64,000 nt of DNA from the NCBI RefSeq assembly GCF_002954715.1, contig NZ_MSCP01000001.1:1149453-1213452 (forward strand), given 5' to 3'. This DNA is from Aliivibrio sifiae. Lineage in GTDB: Bacteria; Pseudomonadota; Gammaproteobacteria; Enterobacterales; Vibrionaceae. Shown one piece after another: positions 18,186 through 28,519 of the stretch. The translations under genes were made by a program, and so were the position numbers. Every line of letters begins with the position of its first letter. Positions within the stretch are counted from its first letter, which is position 1. Under the pieces are notes generated by a model, which worked only from the letters and a program-made list of their open reading frames with translations, had not been told where the DNA came from and ran no database searches.

Positions 18186-19196
18186 TTATATATTGTTTAC
18201 AATATCTTTAACTAATGCAGGACCTTTATAAATGAAGCCGGAATAGACTTGAACCAGATCTGCACCAGCCATCATCTTCTCTTTTGCCGCAACATAAGAG
18301 TCAACACCACCTACCCCAATGATAGGTAAAGAATCACCAAGCAATTCTTTAAGACGACGAACTACTTCAGTACTGCGAGTTTGAACAGGACGACCACTTA
18401 AGCCTCCCATCTCTTCTGCATGCTTCATACCTTCAACCATTGAGCGATCTAATGTTGTATTCGTTGCAATCACACCGTCAATTTTATACTTCATTAAAGA
18501 ATCAGCGATTTGAGATAATTCATTATCATCTAAATCAGGGGCAATCTTCAGAGCGATAGGTACATACTTACCGTATTTATCAGCTAACTCTTTTTGCTTC
18601 TCTTTTAACTGAGAAAGAAGATCATCTAATGCTTCACCGTATTGAAGAGTACGAAGTCCTGGAGTGTTTGGTGATGAGATATTAATCGCAATGTAGCCTG
18701 CGTATTGATATACCTTCTCCATACAAATTAAGTAATCTTCTGTACCCTTTTCAATTGGTGTATCTTTATTCTTACCAATGTTAATACCAATAACACCGTC
18801 AAATTTTGCTTTCTTTACATTCTCAACTAAATTATCAACACCAAGGTTATTAAAACCCATACGATTAATAATACCTTCCGCTTCAATAAGACGGAATAAA
18901 CGTGGCTTGTCATTACCCGCTTGAGGACGAGGAGTTACCGTACCGACCTCAATAAAACCAAAACCCATCGCGCCAAATGCTTCAATACATTCGCCGTTCT
19001 TATCAAGACCAGCAGCAAGACCGAGAGGGTTTTTAAATTGAATGCCCATAACTTCGACAGGTTTCGAAGCTAATTTTTGACGATAGAAAATATCAAGTGG
19101 AGTGCCGGTAAAGCGTTTGAAATTTTGAATAGCTAAATCATGTGCTTTTTCAGCATCAAGTTTGAAAATGCCAGCTCTGGCGATGCGGTATAACAT
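18186..19196 (-). CDS. pyrD: Dihydroorotate dehydrogenase, quinone-dependent (class 2)
   Basis: 336 residues from ATG 19196, with GGAG seven bases ahead; this is the E. coli length and start ([20 protein letters not shown]). An N-terminal amphipathic membrane-binding helix pair comes first, then the FMN barrel with [11 protein letters not shown], the catalytic Ser region [19 protein letters not shown] and the phosphate-binding GVGGV. It oxidises dihydroorotate to orotate and gives the electrons to quinone in pyrimidine synthesis. Confidence 0.97.
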   Translation of the reverse strand: MLYRIARAGIFKLDAEKAHDLAIQNFKRFTGTPLDIFYRQKLASKPVEVMGIQFKNPLGLAAGLDKNGECIEAFGAMGFGFIEVGTVTPRPQAGNDKPRLFRLIEAEGIINRMGFNNLGVDNLVENVKKAKFDGVIGINIGKNKDTPIEKGTEDYLICMEKVYQYAGYIAINISSPNTPGLRTLQYGEALDDLLSQLKEKQKELADKYGKYVPIALKIAPDLDDNELSQIADSLMKYKIDGVIATNTTLDRSMVEGMKHAEEMGGLSGRPVQTRSTEVVRRLKELLGDSLPIIGVGGVDSYVAAKEKMMAGADLVQVYSGFIYKGPALVKDIVNNI

Positions 19197-19385
19197 TGTA
19201 GCTCCAAAAAAAGTCCCGAATAAACGGGGAGTCATTATTCACTGATTTTATTAACAATTCAAACTTAATCGTACTTTATTCATCATTATTTATTGCAATC
19301 TAAAAGCTCACTATTGCCTACGAGTATATAAATTCAATAAAATTGCTTATTAATATGCTTAAATACAAAATTTCTCGGGGAAATA

Positions 19386-19421
19386 AAAAGAGAAAGTGAA
19401 TAAAAAATCACTTTCTCTTTT
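19386..19421. terminator. Terminator after gdh
   Basis: Arms AAAAGAGAAAGTGA / TCACTTTCTCTTTT (14 bases each) with an eight-base loop, 43 bases past the glutamate dehydrogenase stop. T-runs are present on both strands. Confidence 0.88.
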
Positions 19422-19463
19422 ATTATGCAAACGTTTAGCTAAGAGTACTAAACCTCATTAACA

Positions 19464-22400
19464 TTAATTTCCTGCGTGTGAAGAACAGCTTAAATTCAAC
19501 AAAGTTAACTCTCTTAATGCCACAGAGAATTTCGCAAATTCATGAACCGAACCTACTTTGAACTCATTTAAAATGTTGTCCCAGCGCCCTACCGATGCCA
19601 TGTTCTTTTTACACCAGTCTTCTATCGCATTTTCAACTGAATCACTGTCTTTATACTCATCAAGTACAAGTTGAGTTAATTGACGTTGCTGCCAATCTAG
19701 ATCTTCACGGAAAGAAGCGCGAGCTAATGCTTGCCAGTGGTTATCAACACCTTGGTTATTAATTTGTTTCAAGAACCAATGCAGTGATAGTTTATCGCCC
19801 AATACATAATACAAACGAGCAGAAGTAGATACAGGTTTCTCTGTCACTTCAGCAACAGCTGAGATATCCATTGCAGAGTACAAGCTACTTAAACGCGCTA
19901 ATACATTACCCAGTTCACACGGAACTCCCATTTCCAGATAGTGATTTGCTTGTTCAATATGCTCAACGACTTCATCGTTTACCAAATAGCTATCCAGGTT
20001 CATTTTAATATCATCAACCGCTGGTTTATATTTCGCTATCAGCTCTTGAATCGTCATTTTTTGTGAACCATTACGCAATAGCCAGCGTGCTACTCGACGG
20101 ATGGTTCTACGCATAGTAAAGAACGCATCATACTGTGCTTCTGTAGTAGCTATATTATCTAAGCTACGGATTTCTTTAAATAAATCACCGAACTCGAAAA
20201 TAGCTCGTGTTGCAGAATACGCATTGGTTATATCTGTGACGCTGTAACCTGTTTCTTCTTGCATACGCGTGATGAAGTTACAGCCCATTTCATTAACCAT
20301 TTGGTTTGCTAGACAGGTAGCAATGATTTCTGAACGTAACGGATGATTATCCATTTCAGACTTATAGTTACGCTGTAACTCTGTTGGGAAGTAAGTTGTC
20401 AACAAATCAGCATGATATGGATTATTTGCTATCTCATCACAGGCTAACTGCTCTTTAAGCACCATTTTTCCGTAAGCAACAAGAACAGAAAGCTCAGGAC
20501 GAGTTAATGCTTGCCCTATTTTCTCACGCTCAGTTAATGTTTCATCATCTGGAATAAACTCTAACCCACGATCTAATTGACCTTGCTTCTCTAAGTGATG
20601 GATGAAACGGATCTGCTCTTTGACTAATGACGTGCCTTGTTGCTCTGTCACAGAGATCGATTCAGCTTGGCAATAAGCATCGTCAAGAACAATATCACCT
20701 ACTTCATCTTCCATTTTCTGTAATAATACATTACGTTGCTTGTAAGTAAGATCACCATTAGCAACCAGACCATTAAGCAGGATCTTAATGTTTACTTCAT
20801 TATCAGAACAGTCAACACCACCTACATTATCAACAAAATCGGTATTAACACGACCACCTTTTAAGCCATATTCAATACGACCCAATTGAGTCATACCCAG
20901 GTTACCGCCTTCACCAACTACTTTCGCATTTAGCTCTGAACCATTGATACGTAAGGAATCATTAGCACGATCACCTACATCTGCGCTGGTCTCTTTACTT
21001 GATTTAACGTAAGTACCTATGCCGCCATTCCACAACAGATCAACATCCATTTTCAAGATCATCTGAATGAGATCATTTGGCGCTAATGACTGTTTACGAG
21101 TTCCTAGCATCTTCTGAATTTCAGGAGAAAGATCTATCGACTTAGCTCGACGAGAGAATATACCACCACCTTGAGAAATCAGATCTTTATTATAATCTTC
21201 CCAACTTGAGCGAGGCAGTTCAAATAAACGAGCACGTTCCGGCCATGTTATTTCAGCATTTGGATTAGGGTCGATGAAGATATGCATATGGTTAAACGCC
21301 GCTTGAAGGCGAATATGTTTAGATAGCAACATACCATTACCAAACACATCACCGGCCATATCACCAACACCAGCAACGGTGAAATCAGTCGTTTGGCAAT
21401 CAATATCCATTTCACGGAAATGACGTTTAACAGATTCCCACGCCCCTTTTGCAGTAATACCCATGGCCTTATGGTCATAACCATTAGAGCCACCTGAAGC
21501 AAAAGCATCGCCTAACCAAAAATTATATTCATCTGATACTGAGTTTGCTAAATCAGAGAATGTTGCCGTTCCTTTATCTGCTGCAACAACCAAATACGGG
21601 TCATCATCATCATGACGAACGACGTTATGTGGCGGAACAACTTCACCTTCAATAATGTTATCCGATACATCCAATAGCGCACGAATAAATTGCTTATAAC
21701 AACGTTGACCTTCAGCAAAAATATCATCACGCGTAGTAAAGTTATGTTGCTTCTTACAAACAAACCCGCCTTTTGCTCCAACTGGAACAATAACCGTGTT
21801 TTTAACTTGTTGTGCTTTTACAAGACCAAGAACTTCGGTACGGAAATCTTCTTGACGATCTGACCAACGTAATCCACCACGCGCCACTTTACCACCACGC
21901 AAATGCACACCTTCAATATCAGGCGCATAAACAAAGATCTCAAAAGCAGGCACTGGTGCTGGAATTTCAGGGATATTCGATGGTTGTAGTTTCAGTGATA
22001 ACCATGGCTTAGGTTGACCATTTTCACATACTTGATAATAGTTAGTACGAAGCGTCGCAACAATCATCTCTACATAACGGCGAATGATACGGTCATCATC
22101 TAAACTTTCTACTTTATCTAAACTCTCATAGATAGCATCAAGCTGTTTTTTCTCTTTCTTCTCAGACCAAGCTGCGGAAGGATCAAAGCGAAGCTCAAAA
22201 AGATTAACTACGGATACTGCAAGTTTAGCGTGCGTTGATAAGGTATCTTCAATGTATTGTTGACTGAATGGGAAGCCTACTTGGCGCATATAGCGAGCAT
22301 AAGCACGTAAGATAGTGACTTCACGCCCAGATAAGCCAGCCCCTAAGACTAAGCGGTTAAAGCCATCGCTTTCTAATTGACCACCCCAAATTTGAGCAAA

Positions 22401-24302
22401 TGCTTCTTGAAAACGGCAACGAGCTTGACGTAAATCAACGTCTTCCGAACCATTATGGATCATAGAGAAATCCAAGATCCAATCAACAGATCCATCACTC
22501 TTCTTAACGCTGTATGGTGATTCACCAATTACTCGTAATCCTAGATTTTCAAGCATAGGCATTACATCAGATAAATGGATGGGCTCATCACGATGAAATA
22601 GTTTTAACTTAACGTTAGCTGAACCTTTTTTCTCTTCTTGTGGACGATAGAATAACATCCCCAATTTATTGTCATCACTCAGCAACTCCAGAAGCTCGAT
22701 ATCTGCAACAGCAGACCCAGGAAGTGTCGCTTCTTTATATGAGCGAGGGAAAGCTCGTTGGTACTTCTTCGCAATTGCAGTACCAGTACTTTCACCTAAA
22801 TTAGCAACGATCACATCACACAAACGATCATCCCAAGTAGAAGCCGCTTCCATTAGATTATTTTCAATATCTTTCACATTAATGTCGCCGTTATTATTAT
22901 CTACACGAACAATATAATGAGTTCTTGCTAAAGCACTCTCAGAGAAGAACGTCGTGAATTCAACTTCTTGATCTGAACCAAAGTAATTCTTCAGAATACG
23001 CTGAGTTTGACGGCGAAGTTCAGTGTTATAACGCTCTTTAGTTACATATACCATGCATGAAAAGAAGCGGCCGAACGGATCACGACGCACAAATAAACGC
23101 AATAAATCACGATCTTGCATCTTAACCACACCAGTCCCCACTTCAAGCATCTCTTCTTCCGTTGCTTGGAATAGCTCATCACGTGGATACGTTTCAAACA
23201 AATTGGTTAATGCTTTAAAAGAATGTGAGCCTTTGATGTATTGGCTTGACTCTAGAATACGCTCTACTTTATTACTCAGAAGAGGAATGTTAGACACACT
23301 TTGGTTATAAGCTGTTGAAGTATAAAGACCAGTAAAGCGATGTTCACCGACAACTTTTCCTTCTTTATTCAATCGTTTAATACCAATATAATCCGTATAG
23401 GCTGGGCGATGAATTCGAGATTTGGTATTTGATTTGGTTAAAATCAATAAATCTGATTTTTTCGCTGCTGCACGTGCAGAAGATGGCATTTCAGATAACT
23501 TCGTGGTACTAATTCTTGAATCTAACGAGAATAGGCCTAACCCCGTTTCTGGTGTTGGAGTCAATTCATGATCACCTTCTACGGCAACCAAATCAAAGTT
23601 CTTGTACCCCATTAATGTGAAATTATGATTTTGTAACCAAGTTAAAAATTCAATAGCTTCATTAACTTGTTCTTTTTCAACCGGAGAATCATTTGCTTGA
23701 AGCTCTAGAATAACCTCTGTCAATTTTTCGGACATTGGCTTCCATTCATTCACTACACGGCGAATATCGTCTAGTACTAATATTAATTCAGCTTGGAGAG
23801 CTTCCATTTCAGAAGCATCATTTAAATGATCAACCTCGAAGTGGAAAAGAGTTTGTTGCATTTTTCCATCGCTGCTACAGATCGAAATAATCTCACCGTT
23901 TTCATCGCGTGTAAAACAATGTGGACCATGCAGCATAAAATGACTGGTCATATCAAGACGAGTTAATGCCATTTTAACGGAATCAACTAAGAAAGGACTG
24001 TCCGGCGTTACAATCTCAACCACGCTATGAGTTGATTGCCAGCCATCTTGGCTTAATGTTGGGTTAAAAACACGAACCGAAATATCAGACAAATTAACAT
24101 CTGATAAGTGATTCCAAAGACTAAGAGTTGCGCCATACATATCGGATTCATTACGCTGTTGTAAATCATCATCATCAATATTGGCAAATAAACGCTGAGC
24201 AAGTTGCGTTACTAAGGATTGTTGAGGCATTTCAAGCTTTTCAGCAATTAGAGCGTACACTTTCTCAAGTAGTACTGGAACGATAGGATCACGCGTCGTC
24301 AT
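19464..24302 (-). CDS. NAD-specific glutamate dehydrogenase, large (180 kDa) type
   Basis: 1612 residues, the full size of the L_180 class. Long N-terminal ACT-like regulatory segments (to about 700) precede the catalytic core with VPVGAKGGFVCKK (substrate Lys), GGLRWSDR and the Rossmann part (VVGEGGNLG), then a C-terminal helical domain. It deaminates glutamate to 2-oxoglutarate and ammonia with NAD, feeding amino-acid carbon into the TCA cycle. It is a single transcription unit with a terminator. A one-mismatch matS-like site lies at 20236. Confidence 0.95.
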   Translation of the reverse strand: MTTRDPIVPVLLEKVYALIAEKLEMPQQSLVTQLAQRLFANIDDDDLQQRNESDMYGATLSLWNHLSDVNLSDISVRVFNPTLSQDGWQSTHSVVEIVTPDSPFLVDSVKMALTRLDMTSHFMLHGPHCFTRDENGEIISICSSDGKMQQTLFHFEVDHLNDASEMEALQAELILVLDDIRRVVNEWKPMSEKLTEVILELQANDSPVEKEQVNEAIEFLTWLQNHNFTLMGYKNFDLVAVEGDHELTPTPETGLGLFSLDSRISTTKLSEMPSSARAAAKKSDLLILTKSNTKSRIHRPAYTDYIGIKRLNKEGKVVGEHRFTGLYTSTAYNQSVSNIPLLSNKVERILESSQYIKGSHSFKALTNLFETYPRDELFQATEEEMLEVGTGVVKMQDRDLLRLFVRRDPFGRFFSCMVYVTKERYNTELRRQTQRILKNYFGSDQEVEFTTFFSESALARTHYIVRVDNNNGDINVKDIENNLMEAASTWDDRLCDVIVANLGESTGTAIAKKYQRAFPRSYKEATLPGSAVADIELLELLSDDNKLGMLFYRPQEEKKGSANVKLKLFHRDEPIHLSDVMPMLENLGLRVIGESPYSVKKSDGSVDWILDFSMIHNGSEDVDLRQARCRFQEAFAQIWGGQLESDGFNRLVLGAGLSGREVTILRAYARYMRQVGFPFSQQYIEDTLSTHAKLAVSVVNLFELRFDPSAAWSEKKEKKQLDAIYESLDKVESLDDDRIIRRYVEMIVATLRTNYYQVCENGQPKPWLSLKLQPSNIPEIPAPVPAFEIFVYAPDIEGVHLRGGKVARGGLRWSDRQEDFRTEVLGLVKAQQVKNTVIVPVGAKGGFVCKKQHNFTTRDDIFAEGQRCYKQFIRALLDVSDNIIEGEVVPPHNVVRHDDDDPYLVVAADKGTATFSDLANSVSDEYNFWLGDAFASGGSNGYDHKAMGITAKGAWESVKRHFREMDIDCQTTDFTVAGVGDMAGDVFGNGMLLSKHIRLQAAFNHMHIFIDPNPNAEITWPERARLFELPRSSWEDYNKDLISQGGGIFSRRAKSIDLSPEIQKMLGTRKQSLAPNDLIQMILKMDVDLLWNGGIGTYVKSSKETSADVGDRANDSLRINGSELNAKVVGEGGNLGMTQLGRIEYGLKGGRVNTDFVDNVGGVDCSDNEVNIKILLNGLVANGDLTYKQRNVLLQKMEDEVGDIVLDDAYCQAESISVTEQQGTSLVKEQIRFIHHLEKQGQLDRGLEFIPDDETLTEREKIGQALTRPELSVLVAYGKMVLKEQLACDEIANNPYHADLLTTYFPTELQRNYKSEMDNHPLRSEIIATCLANQMVNEMGCNFITRMQEETGYSVTDITNAYSATRAIFEFGDLFKEIRSLDNIATTEAQYDAFFTMRRTIRRVARWLLRNGSQKMTIQELIAKYKPAVDDIKMNLDSYLVNDEVVEHIEQANHYLEMGVPCELGNVLARLSSLYSAMDISAVAEVTEKPVSTSARLYYVLGDKLSLHWFLKQINNQGVDNHWQALARASFREDLDWQQRQLTQLVLDEYKDSDSVENAIEDWCKKNMASVGRWDNILNEFKVGSVHEFAKFSVALRELTLLNLSCSSHAGN

Positions 24303-24620
24303 AAAGCGAATGCTCCGTTTCTTATGATTAGAATTATTTTATCAATCACAGTAAGTAAGAGTTCAGAAATAGCGAAGGAAAAATACTTGAGAACAAGACG
24401 GAATTTTTCGATAAGTAGTTACTCTACAATCAAAAATTTCACGCAGTTATCGAGTGTTTTAACAAGCTAAGATGACCTGTTATTTGCTACGATTGATATA
24501 TATAGTGTAGCAGTTGAAACTGCTTATGCGCCTCATATTGTAAGGATAATATGACTGAAACGTTATGAATTTTTTGCGTGCTAGAGGCTTTATAGTTAGA
24601 AATGTGATTAAGGTAGAGGT
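24303..24620. other. Intergenic region upstream of gdh with inverted repeats
   Basis: 318 bases. An imperfect inverted repeat at about 24401-24440 folds around GTAG-TTACT-CTAC with A/T-rich arms (GAATTTTT / AAAAATTTC). A second small dyad, AGCAGTT-GA-AACTGCT, lies at 24509-24524. The first resembles short palindromic intergenic elements that recur in Vibrio and Shewanella genomes, but only one copy is seen here. No gene recognised. Confidence 0.5.
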
Positions 24621-24845
24621 TTATCCTATCTGCTCAAGATTTACAAAACGATTATTTTGGTCAACCGTCAAACGAAAGCGACCTTTCACTCCCAATTGAG
24701 TTAAAAACGCGCGAAACCGTGATGCTGGTAACTGAAGTTTTAACCCTTGTTCTGTCACGACAAACACTGTACTGGCCGTACCAGAATAGTGACTTAGAAA
24801 GGATTGGTAACTGACATTAACTCGGAAGTAATAAAACGTATTCAT
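24621..24845 (-). CDS. DUF2835 family protein
   Basis: 74 residues, matching the small DUF2835 family in size and pattern (FYYFRVNVSYQSFLSHYSG at the start, a GLKLQLPASRFRAFL core, RFVNLEQI end). Soluble, beta-rich, role unknown. It lies between pepN and gdh on the same strand. Confidence 0.8.
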   Translation of the reverse strand: MNTFYYFRVNVSYQSFLSHYSGTASTVFVVTEQGLKLQLPASRFRAFLTQLGVKGRFRLTVDQNNRFVNLEQIG

Positions 24846-24902
24846 GATTTAAATAAGTACACTAACTCTGTAAGAAGAAAACGAAGTATAAAGAAAAAAT
24901 AA

Positions 24903-24934
24903 AAAATGGTCAGCATAAAATACTGACCATTTTA
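24903..24934 (-). terminator. Terminator region between pepN and DUF2835 gene
   Basis: Stem AAATGGTCAG (24904-24913) / CTGACCATTT (24923-24932) with a nine-base loop and a T-run on the minus strand. It lies upstream of the DUF2835 start and 28 bases after pepN's end on the minus strand, so it ends the pepN transcript. Confidence 0.85.
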
Positions 24935-24961
24935 CCTTTAGATCATATTAAGATCGCACTA

Positions 24962-27565
24962 TTATGCTAATGCTTTTGTTACTTTCTCAAAAAGATCTTT
25001 AGCTAGATTATCTAGATCCGCTAAGCGCTGTAATTGCTCTTTCATTAGCGTTTGGCGATCACTATCGTATTTCTTAAACTTCAATAATGGATCAATTAAA
25101 CGCGAAGCAACTTGTGGATTACTCACATTAAGATCAAGTAATATATTACCTAAAAATGCGTAACCTTTACCCGATTTACTGTGAAAATTCACCGCATTAC
25201 TAGCAGCAAATGAGCCAATCAAGCTACGGATACGGTTCGGGTTTTTTAAGCTAAACGCTTTATGATTCATCGTTTCTTTAATAGTAGATAAAGCTTCAAT
25301 ATTTGGGTTTGAACCTTGTAAAATGAACCACTTATCCATAACTAAGCCATCATGAGACCATTTTTCACTAAAATCATTCATTAACGTTTCACGAATAGAA
25401 AGCTCTGCTGAATTAGCAGAAACCATCGCCGCCATAGTGTCGGTCATGTTATCTGCACTATTATATTGAGCTTCAACTAATGACTCACCAACATCTGTTT
25501 TTGCTAAATAACTTAGCGCGCAATTTCGTAAAGATCGTTTACCAATCGCATCATGATCTACAGAATAAATTTCTTGTTTCAAACTGTGATAAGTTGCAGA
25601 AAACTCATCTTTAAGATCTCTTGCTAATGTCTGTTTAATAAAACCAAGCGCTTTATCAATCGCATCAACATCAACCGTATCAAACCAGCCTGTAATTTCA
25701 TTATGATTTGGCAATACAAACATTTCAGCAATAAAGGCATGGTCTAATTCTGCATTTAATAATACACCGCGGAAAGCATCGACAACAACTTCAGGCAAAA
25801 CTAATGATTCATTATTTTGAACATGAGTTATGTTCGCACGAATATAGTTTGCAAGTAGCATTTGCCCTGCATCCCAACGAGCGAAATCATTTTTAGCATG
25901 GATCATTAAGAAAATTAATTCTTCATCACTATAAGCATAATTTAATTTAACTGGCGCTGAAAACTCACGAAGTAAAGAAACGACAGGCTTTTCAGAAACA
26001 TCTTGGAAAACAAACGTTTGTTGTTCTTCAACTATATTTAATACATTACCAATATTTTCATTGTTACAGCGTAACTCCATTACTGCTCCATCTCGTGTAT
26101 AAAGCTCAATATCTAATGGAATATGTAATGCTGATTTTTCAGTTTGATCTTCTGTTGCCGGTGTATGCTGTTTCACTGTTAAAGCATATTCTTGTTTTAC
26201 TTCATCGTATTCAGAAGTAACCGATAAAACAGGCGTACCCGACTGACTGTACCAAAGACGGAACTGAGTCAAATCAATTCCAGATGCATTTTCCATTGCT
26301 AATACAAAATCTTCACAAGTTGCAGCAGTACCATCATGGCGTTCGAAATAAAGTTTCATCCCTTTTTGGAAATTTACTTCGCCCAATAAAGTATGCATCA
26401 TACGAATTACTTCACTGCCCTTTTCATATACCGTCAACGTATAGAAGTTATTCATTTCTATTACTTTTTCTGGGCGAATTGGGTGTGCCATTGGGCTCGC
26501 ATCTTCGGCAAATTGCGGGCCACGCATAATACGTACATTATTAATTCGGTTTACAGAACGAGAACCTAAATCTGATGAGAACTCTTGATCACGAAAAACC
26601 GTTAAGCCTTCTTTTAAACTTAATTGAAACCAGTCACGACAAGTAACACGGTTACCAGTCCAGTTGTGGAAATACTCATGACCAATTACTGCTTCAATAC
26701 CTAAATAATCAGTATCCGTTGCCGTTTCTTGTTTTGCTAATACAAATTTAGAGTTAAATACATTTAGACCTTTATTTTCCATTGCGCCCATATTGAAGAA
26801 ATCAACAGCAACAATCATATAAATATCAAGGTCATACTCAAGGTCAAAGCGATCCTCATCCCATTTCATTGAGTTGATTAGAGATGTCATAGCATGAGGT
26901 GTACGATCTAAATTTCCTTGATCGACATAGATTTCAAGCGCAACATCACGACCAGATTTAGTTTTATAAGTATCTGTTAATACATCAAAATTACCTGCTA
27001 CTAATGCAAAAAGATACGCCGGTTTTGGAAATGGGTCTTGCCAATGAACAAAGTGCTTGCCGTCATCAAGGTCACCATGACTTACACGGTTACCATTACT
27101 TAATAAATGTGGATACGCTTTTTTATCTGCAATTACTTTTGTCGTAAAACGCGCCAGCACATCTGGACGATCTAAATAATAAGTGATGCGACGAAAGCCT
27201 TCTGCTTCACACTGCGTACAAAAGCCATCACCTGATTTATATAATCCTTCAAGAGCTGTATTTTCTTGTGGATTAACTTCCGTCACAATAGCTAATGTAA
27301 AATCACCACTCACATTATGAATGGTTAGCTGTGTGTCAGTTTGAGTATAATCATCATGATCAACATCGTTAATTTTCAACGACACTAATGTCATCCCTTC
27401 TCCTTCAAGAAGCAGATCGGTTGATTTTTTTAGTTGCTGTACTTTTGAGGTCGCTGATATAAATGTGTTTGTATCATCAAGATCAAAAACTAAATCGATG
27501 TCTGAAATGGTAAATTCTGGAGATTGATAATCACTGCGAAATTTAGCCTGAGGTTGTTGGCTCAT
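24962..27565 (-). CDS. pepN: Aminopeptidase N (M1 family)
   Basis: 867 residues, close to E. coli PepN (870). Substrate-recognition GAMEN near residue 260, then the zinc site His296-Glu297-x-x-His300 in HEYFHNWTGNRV with the third ligand Glu about 19 residues on (LKEGLTVFRDQEF). It removes N-terminal residues from peptides in the cytoplasm and is the main aminopeptidase of general turnover. Single-gene unit. Confidence 0.98.
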   Translation of the reverse strand: MSQQPQAKFRSDYQSPEFTISDIDLVFDLDDTNTFISATSKVQQLKKSTDLLLEGEGMTLVSLKINDVDHDDYTQTDTQLTIHNVSGDFTLAIVTEVNPQENTALEGLYKSGDGFCTQCEAEGFRRITYYLDRPDVLARFTTKVIADKKAYPHLLSNGNRVSHGDLDDGKHFVHWQDPFPKPAYLFALVAGNFDVLTDTYKTKSGRDVALEIYVDQGNLDRTPHAMTSLINSMKWDEDRFDLEYDLDIYMIVAVDFFNMGAMENKGLNVFNSKFVLAKQETATDTDYLGIEAVIGHEYFHNWTGNRVTCRDWFQLSLKEGLTVFRDQEFSSDLGSRSVNRINNVRIMRGPQFAEDASPMAHPIRPEKVIEMNNFYTLTVYEKGSEVIRMMHTLLGEVNFQKGMKLYFERHDGTAATCEDFVLAMENASGIDLTQFRLWYSQSGTPVLSVTSEYDEVKQEYALTVKQHTPATEDQTEKSALHIPLDIELYTRDGAVMELRCNNENIGNVLNIVEEQQTFVFQDVSEKPVVSLLREFSAPVKLNYAYSDEELIFLMIHAKNDFARWDAGQMLLANYIRANITHVQNNESLVLPEVVVDAFRGVLLNAELDHAFIAEMFVLPNHNEITGWFDTVDVDAIDKALGFIKQTLARDLKDEFSATYHSLKQEIYSVDHDAIGKRSLRNCALSYLAKTDVGESLVEAQYNSADNMTDTMAAMVSANSAELSIRETLMNDFSEKWSHDGLVMDKWFILQGSNPNIEALSTIKETMNHKAFSLKNPNRIRSLIGSFAASNAVNFHSKSGKGYAFLGNILLDLNVSNPQVASRLIDPLLKFKKYDSDRQTLMKEQLQRLADLDNLAKDLFEKVTKALA

Positions 27566-27715
27566 AATATATCCTTATGATGTCTATCACTAATGAATGA
27601 ATACAAATAGATATCTAGTGATAGTTACTAATTAACCCAACTATTTTCGCACAAGATCTAATAAGAATGTTAATTAAAAGTGGTATAGACTCATATTTCT
27701 ATCCTGAGAGTCACA

Positions 27716-28381
27716 TTATTCTCTTTGTAATAAAGCGTACATTCCAAACTGTTCATTTTTCAATTCAAAAATTCCCTCATTAATTATAAACGTAGATTCT
27801 TGCTCGCCATCTTCATACAGTAAAACTAAATCATCATCTTCAAAATAATAATAGCCTACCTGCTGATTCCGTTTTCCAGTTTCTGAAATCACTTCAAGTA
27901 AAAAGACAAAATCTGATCGTAACTTTAAATTTAAAGATTCGATATTACTTACCATAATATCTTCGCCAGAAACTAGTTTTGAATTCCATGACCCTATCAT
28001 TCTTTCTGGTACCACTTTAAAAAACTCAACACCATTTAAGTACAAGCGATTATGACTTACTTGATAATGATAAACTTGTGATTCGTCTTCCCTTCCTTCA
28101 AAACGGATACTATCTTGAGAAATTTCAAATGTCCCTTTCCATTCTTCAACAGTATTAGAAGATGTTTCAATCATTTCAATCGTAAATTCATTAGCAGAAT
28201 TTAATGCAATATGAAGAACATCATAATCATTCTCTACATGAGCAGGTTTAAAAAAATACCAATCACCAATAAGAAATGGATTTTCAAAATAAGTTAGTGA
28301 TTTATTCTCGAGCTCAACCTTTGCATTAGATACAAATGGACTCATAAAGAAGAGTAATATAAATAAGGTCATCAACTTCAT
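27716..28381 (-). CDS. Exported protein with two similar halves, function unknown
   Basis: 221 residues with a signal peptide (cleavage after SNA, near residue 20). The mature part seems to hold two lipocalin-like units of some 85-95 residues: one starts LIGDWYFFKP (about 37) and the other MIGSWNSKL (about 127), each followed by strands rich in aromatic and acidic residues. No enzyme motif. It lies alone between pepN and prc. I do not recognise the family; a periplasmic binding or envelope role is only a guess. Confidence 0.7.
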   Translation of the reverse strand: MKLMTLFILLFFMSPFVSNAKVELENKSLTYFENPFLIGDWYFFKPAHVENDYDVLHIALNSANEFTIEMIETSSNTVEEWKGTFEISQDSIRFEGREDESQVYHYQVSHNRLYLNGVEFFKVVPERMIGSWNSKLVSGEDIMVSNIESLNLKLRSDFVFLLEVISETGKRNQQVGYYYFEDDDLVLLYEDGEQESTFIINEGIFELKNEQFGMYALLQRE

Positions 28382-28474
28382 AACAAGACTCCAAACAAGA
28401 TAGAGAATATGTATTTACTCTCATACTTTAAGCCTAGATGAAATTTAACTAATTTGCTGTTTTTTAGACATAAA

Positions 28475-28505
28475 AAAACAGAAGTCATTATAACTTCTGT
28501 TTTTA
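28475..28505 (-). terminator. prc terminator
   Basis: Stem AAAAACAGAAGT / ACTTCTGTTTTT (12 bases each) with a seven-base loop and a T-run on the minus strand, 15 bases after the prc stop. Confidence 0.9.
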
Positions 28506-28519
28506 GCTTATATCTAAGA

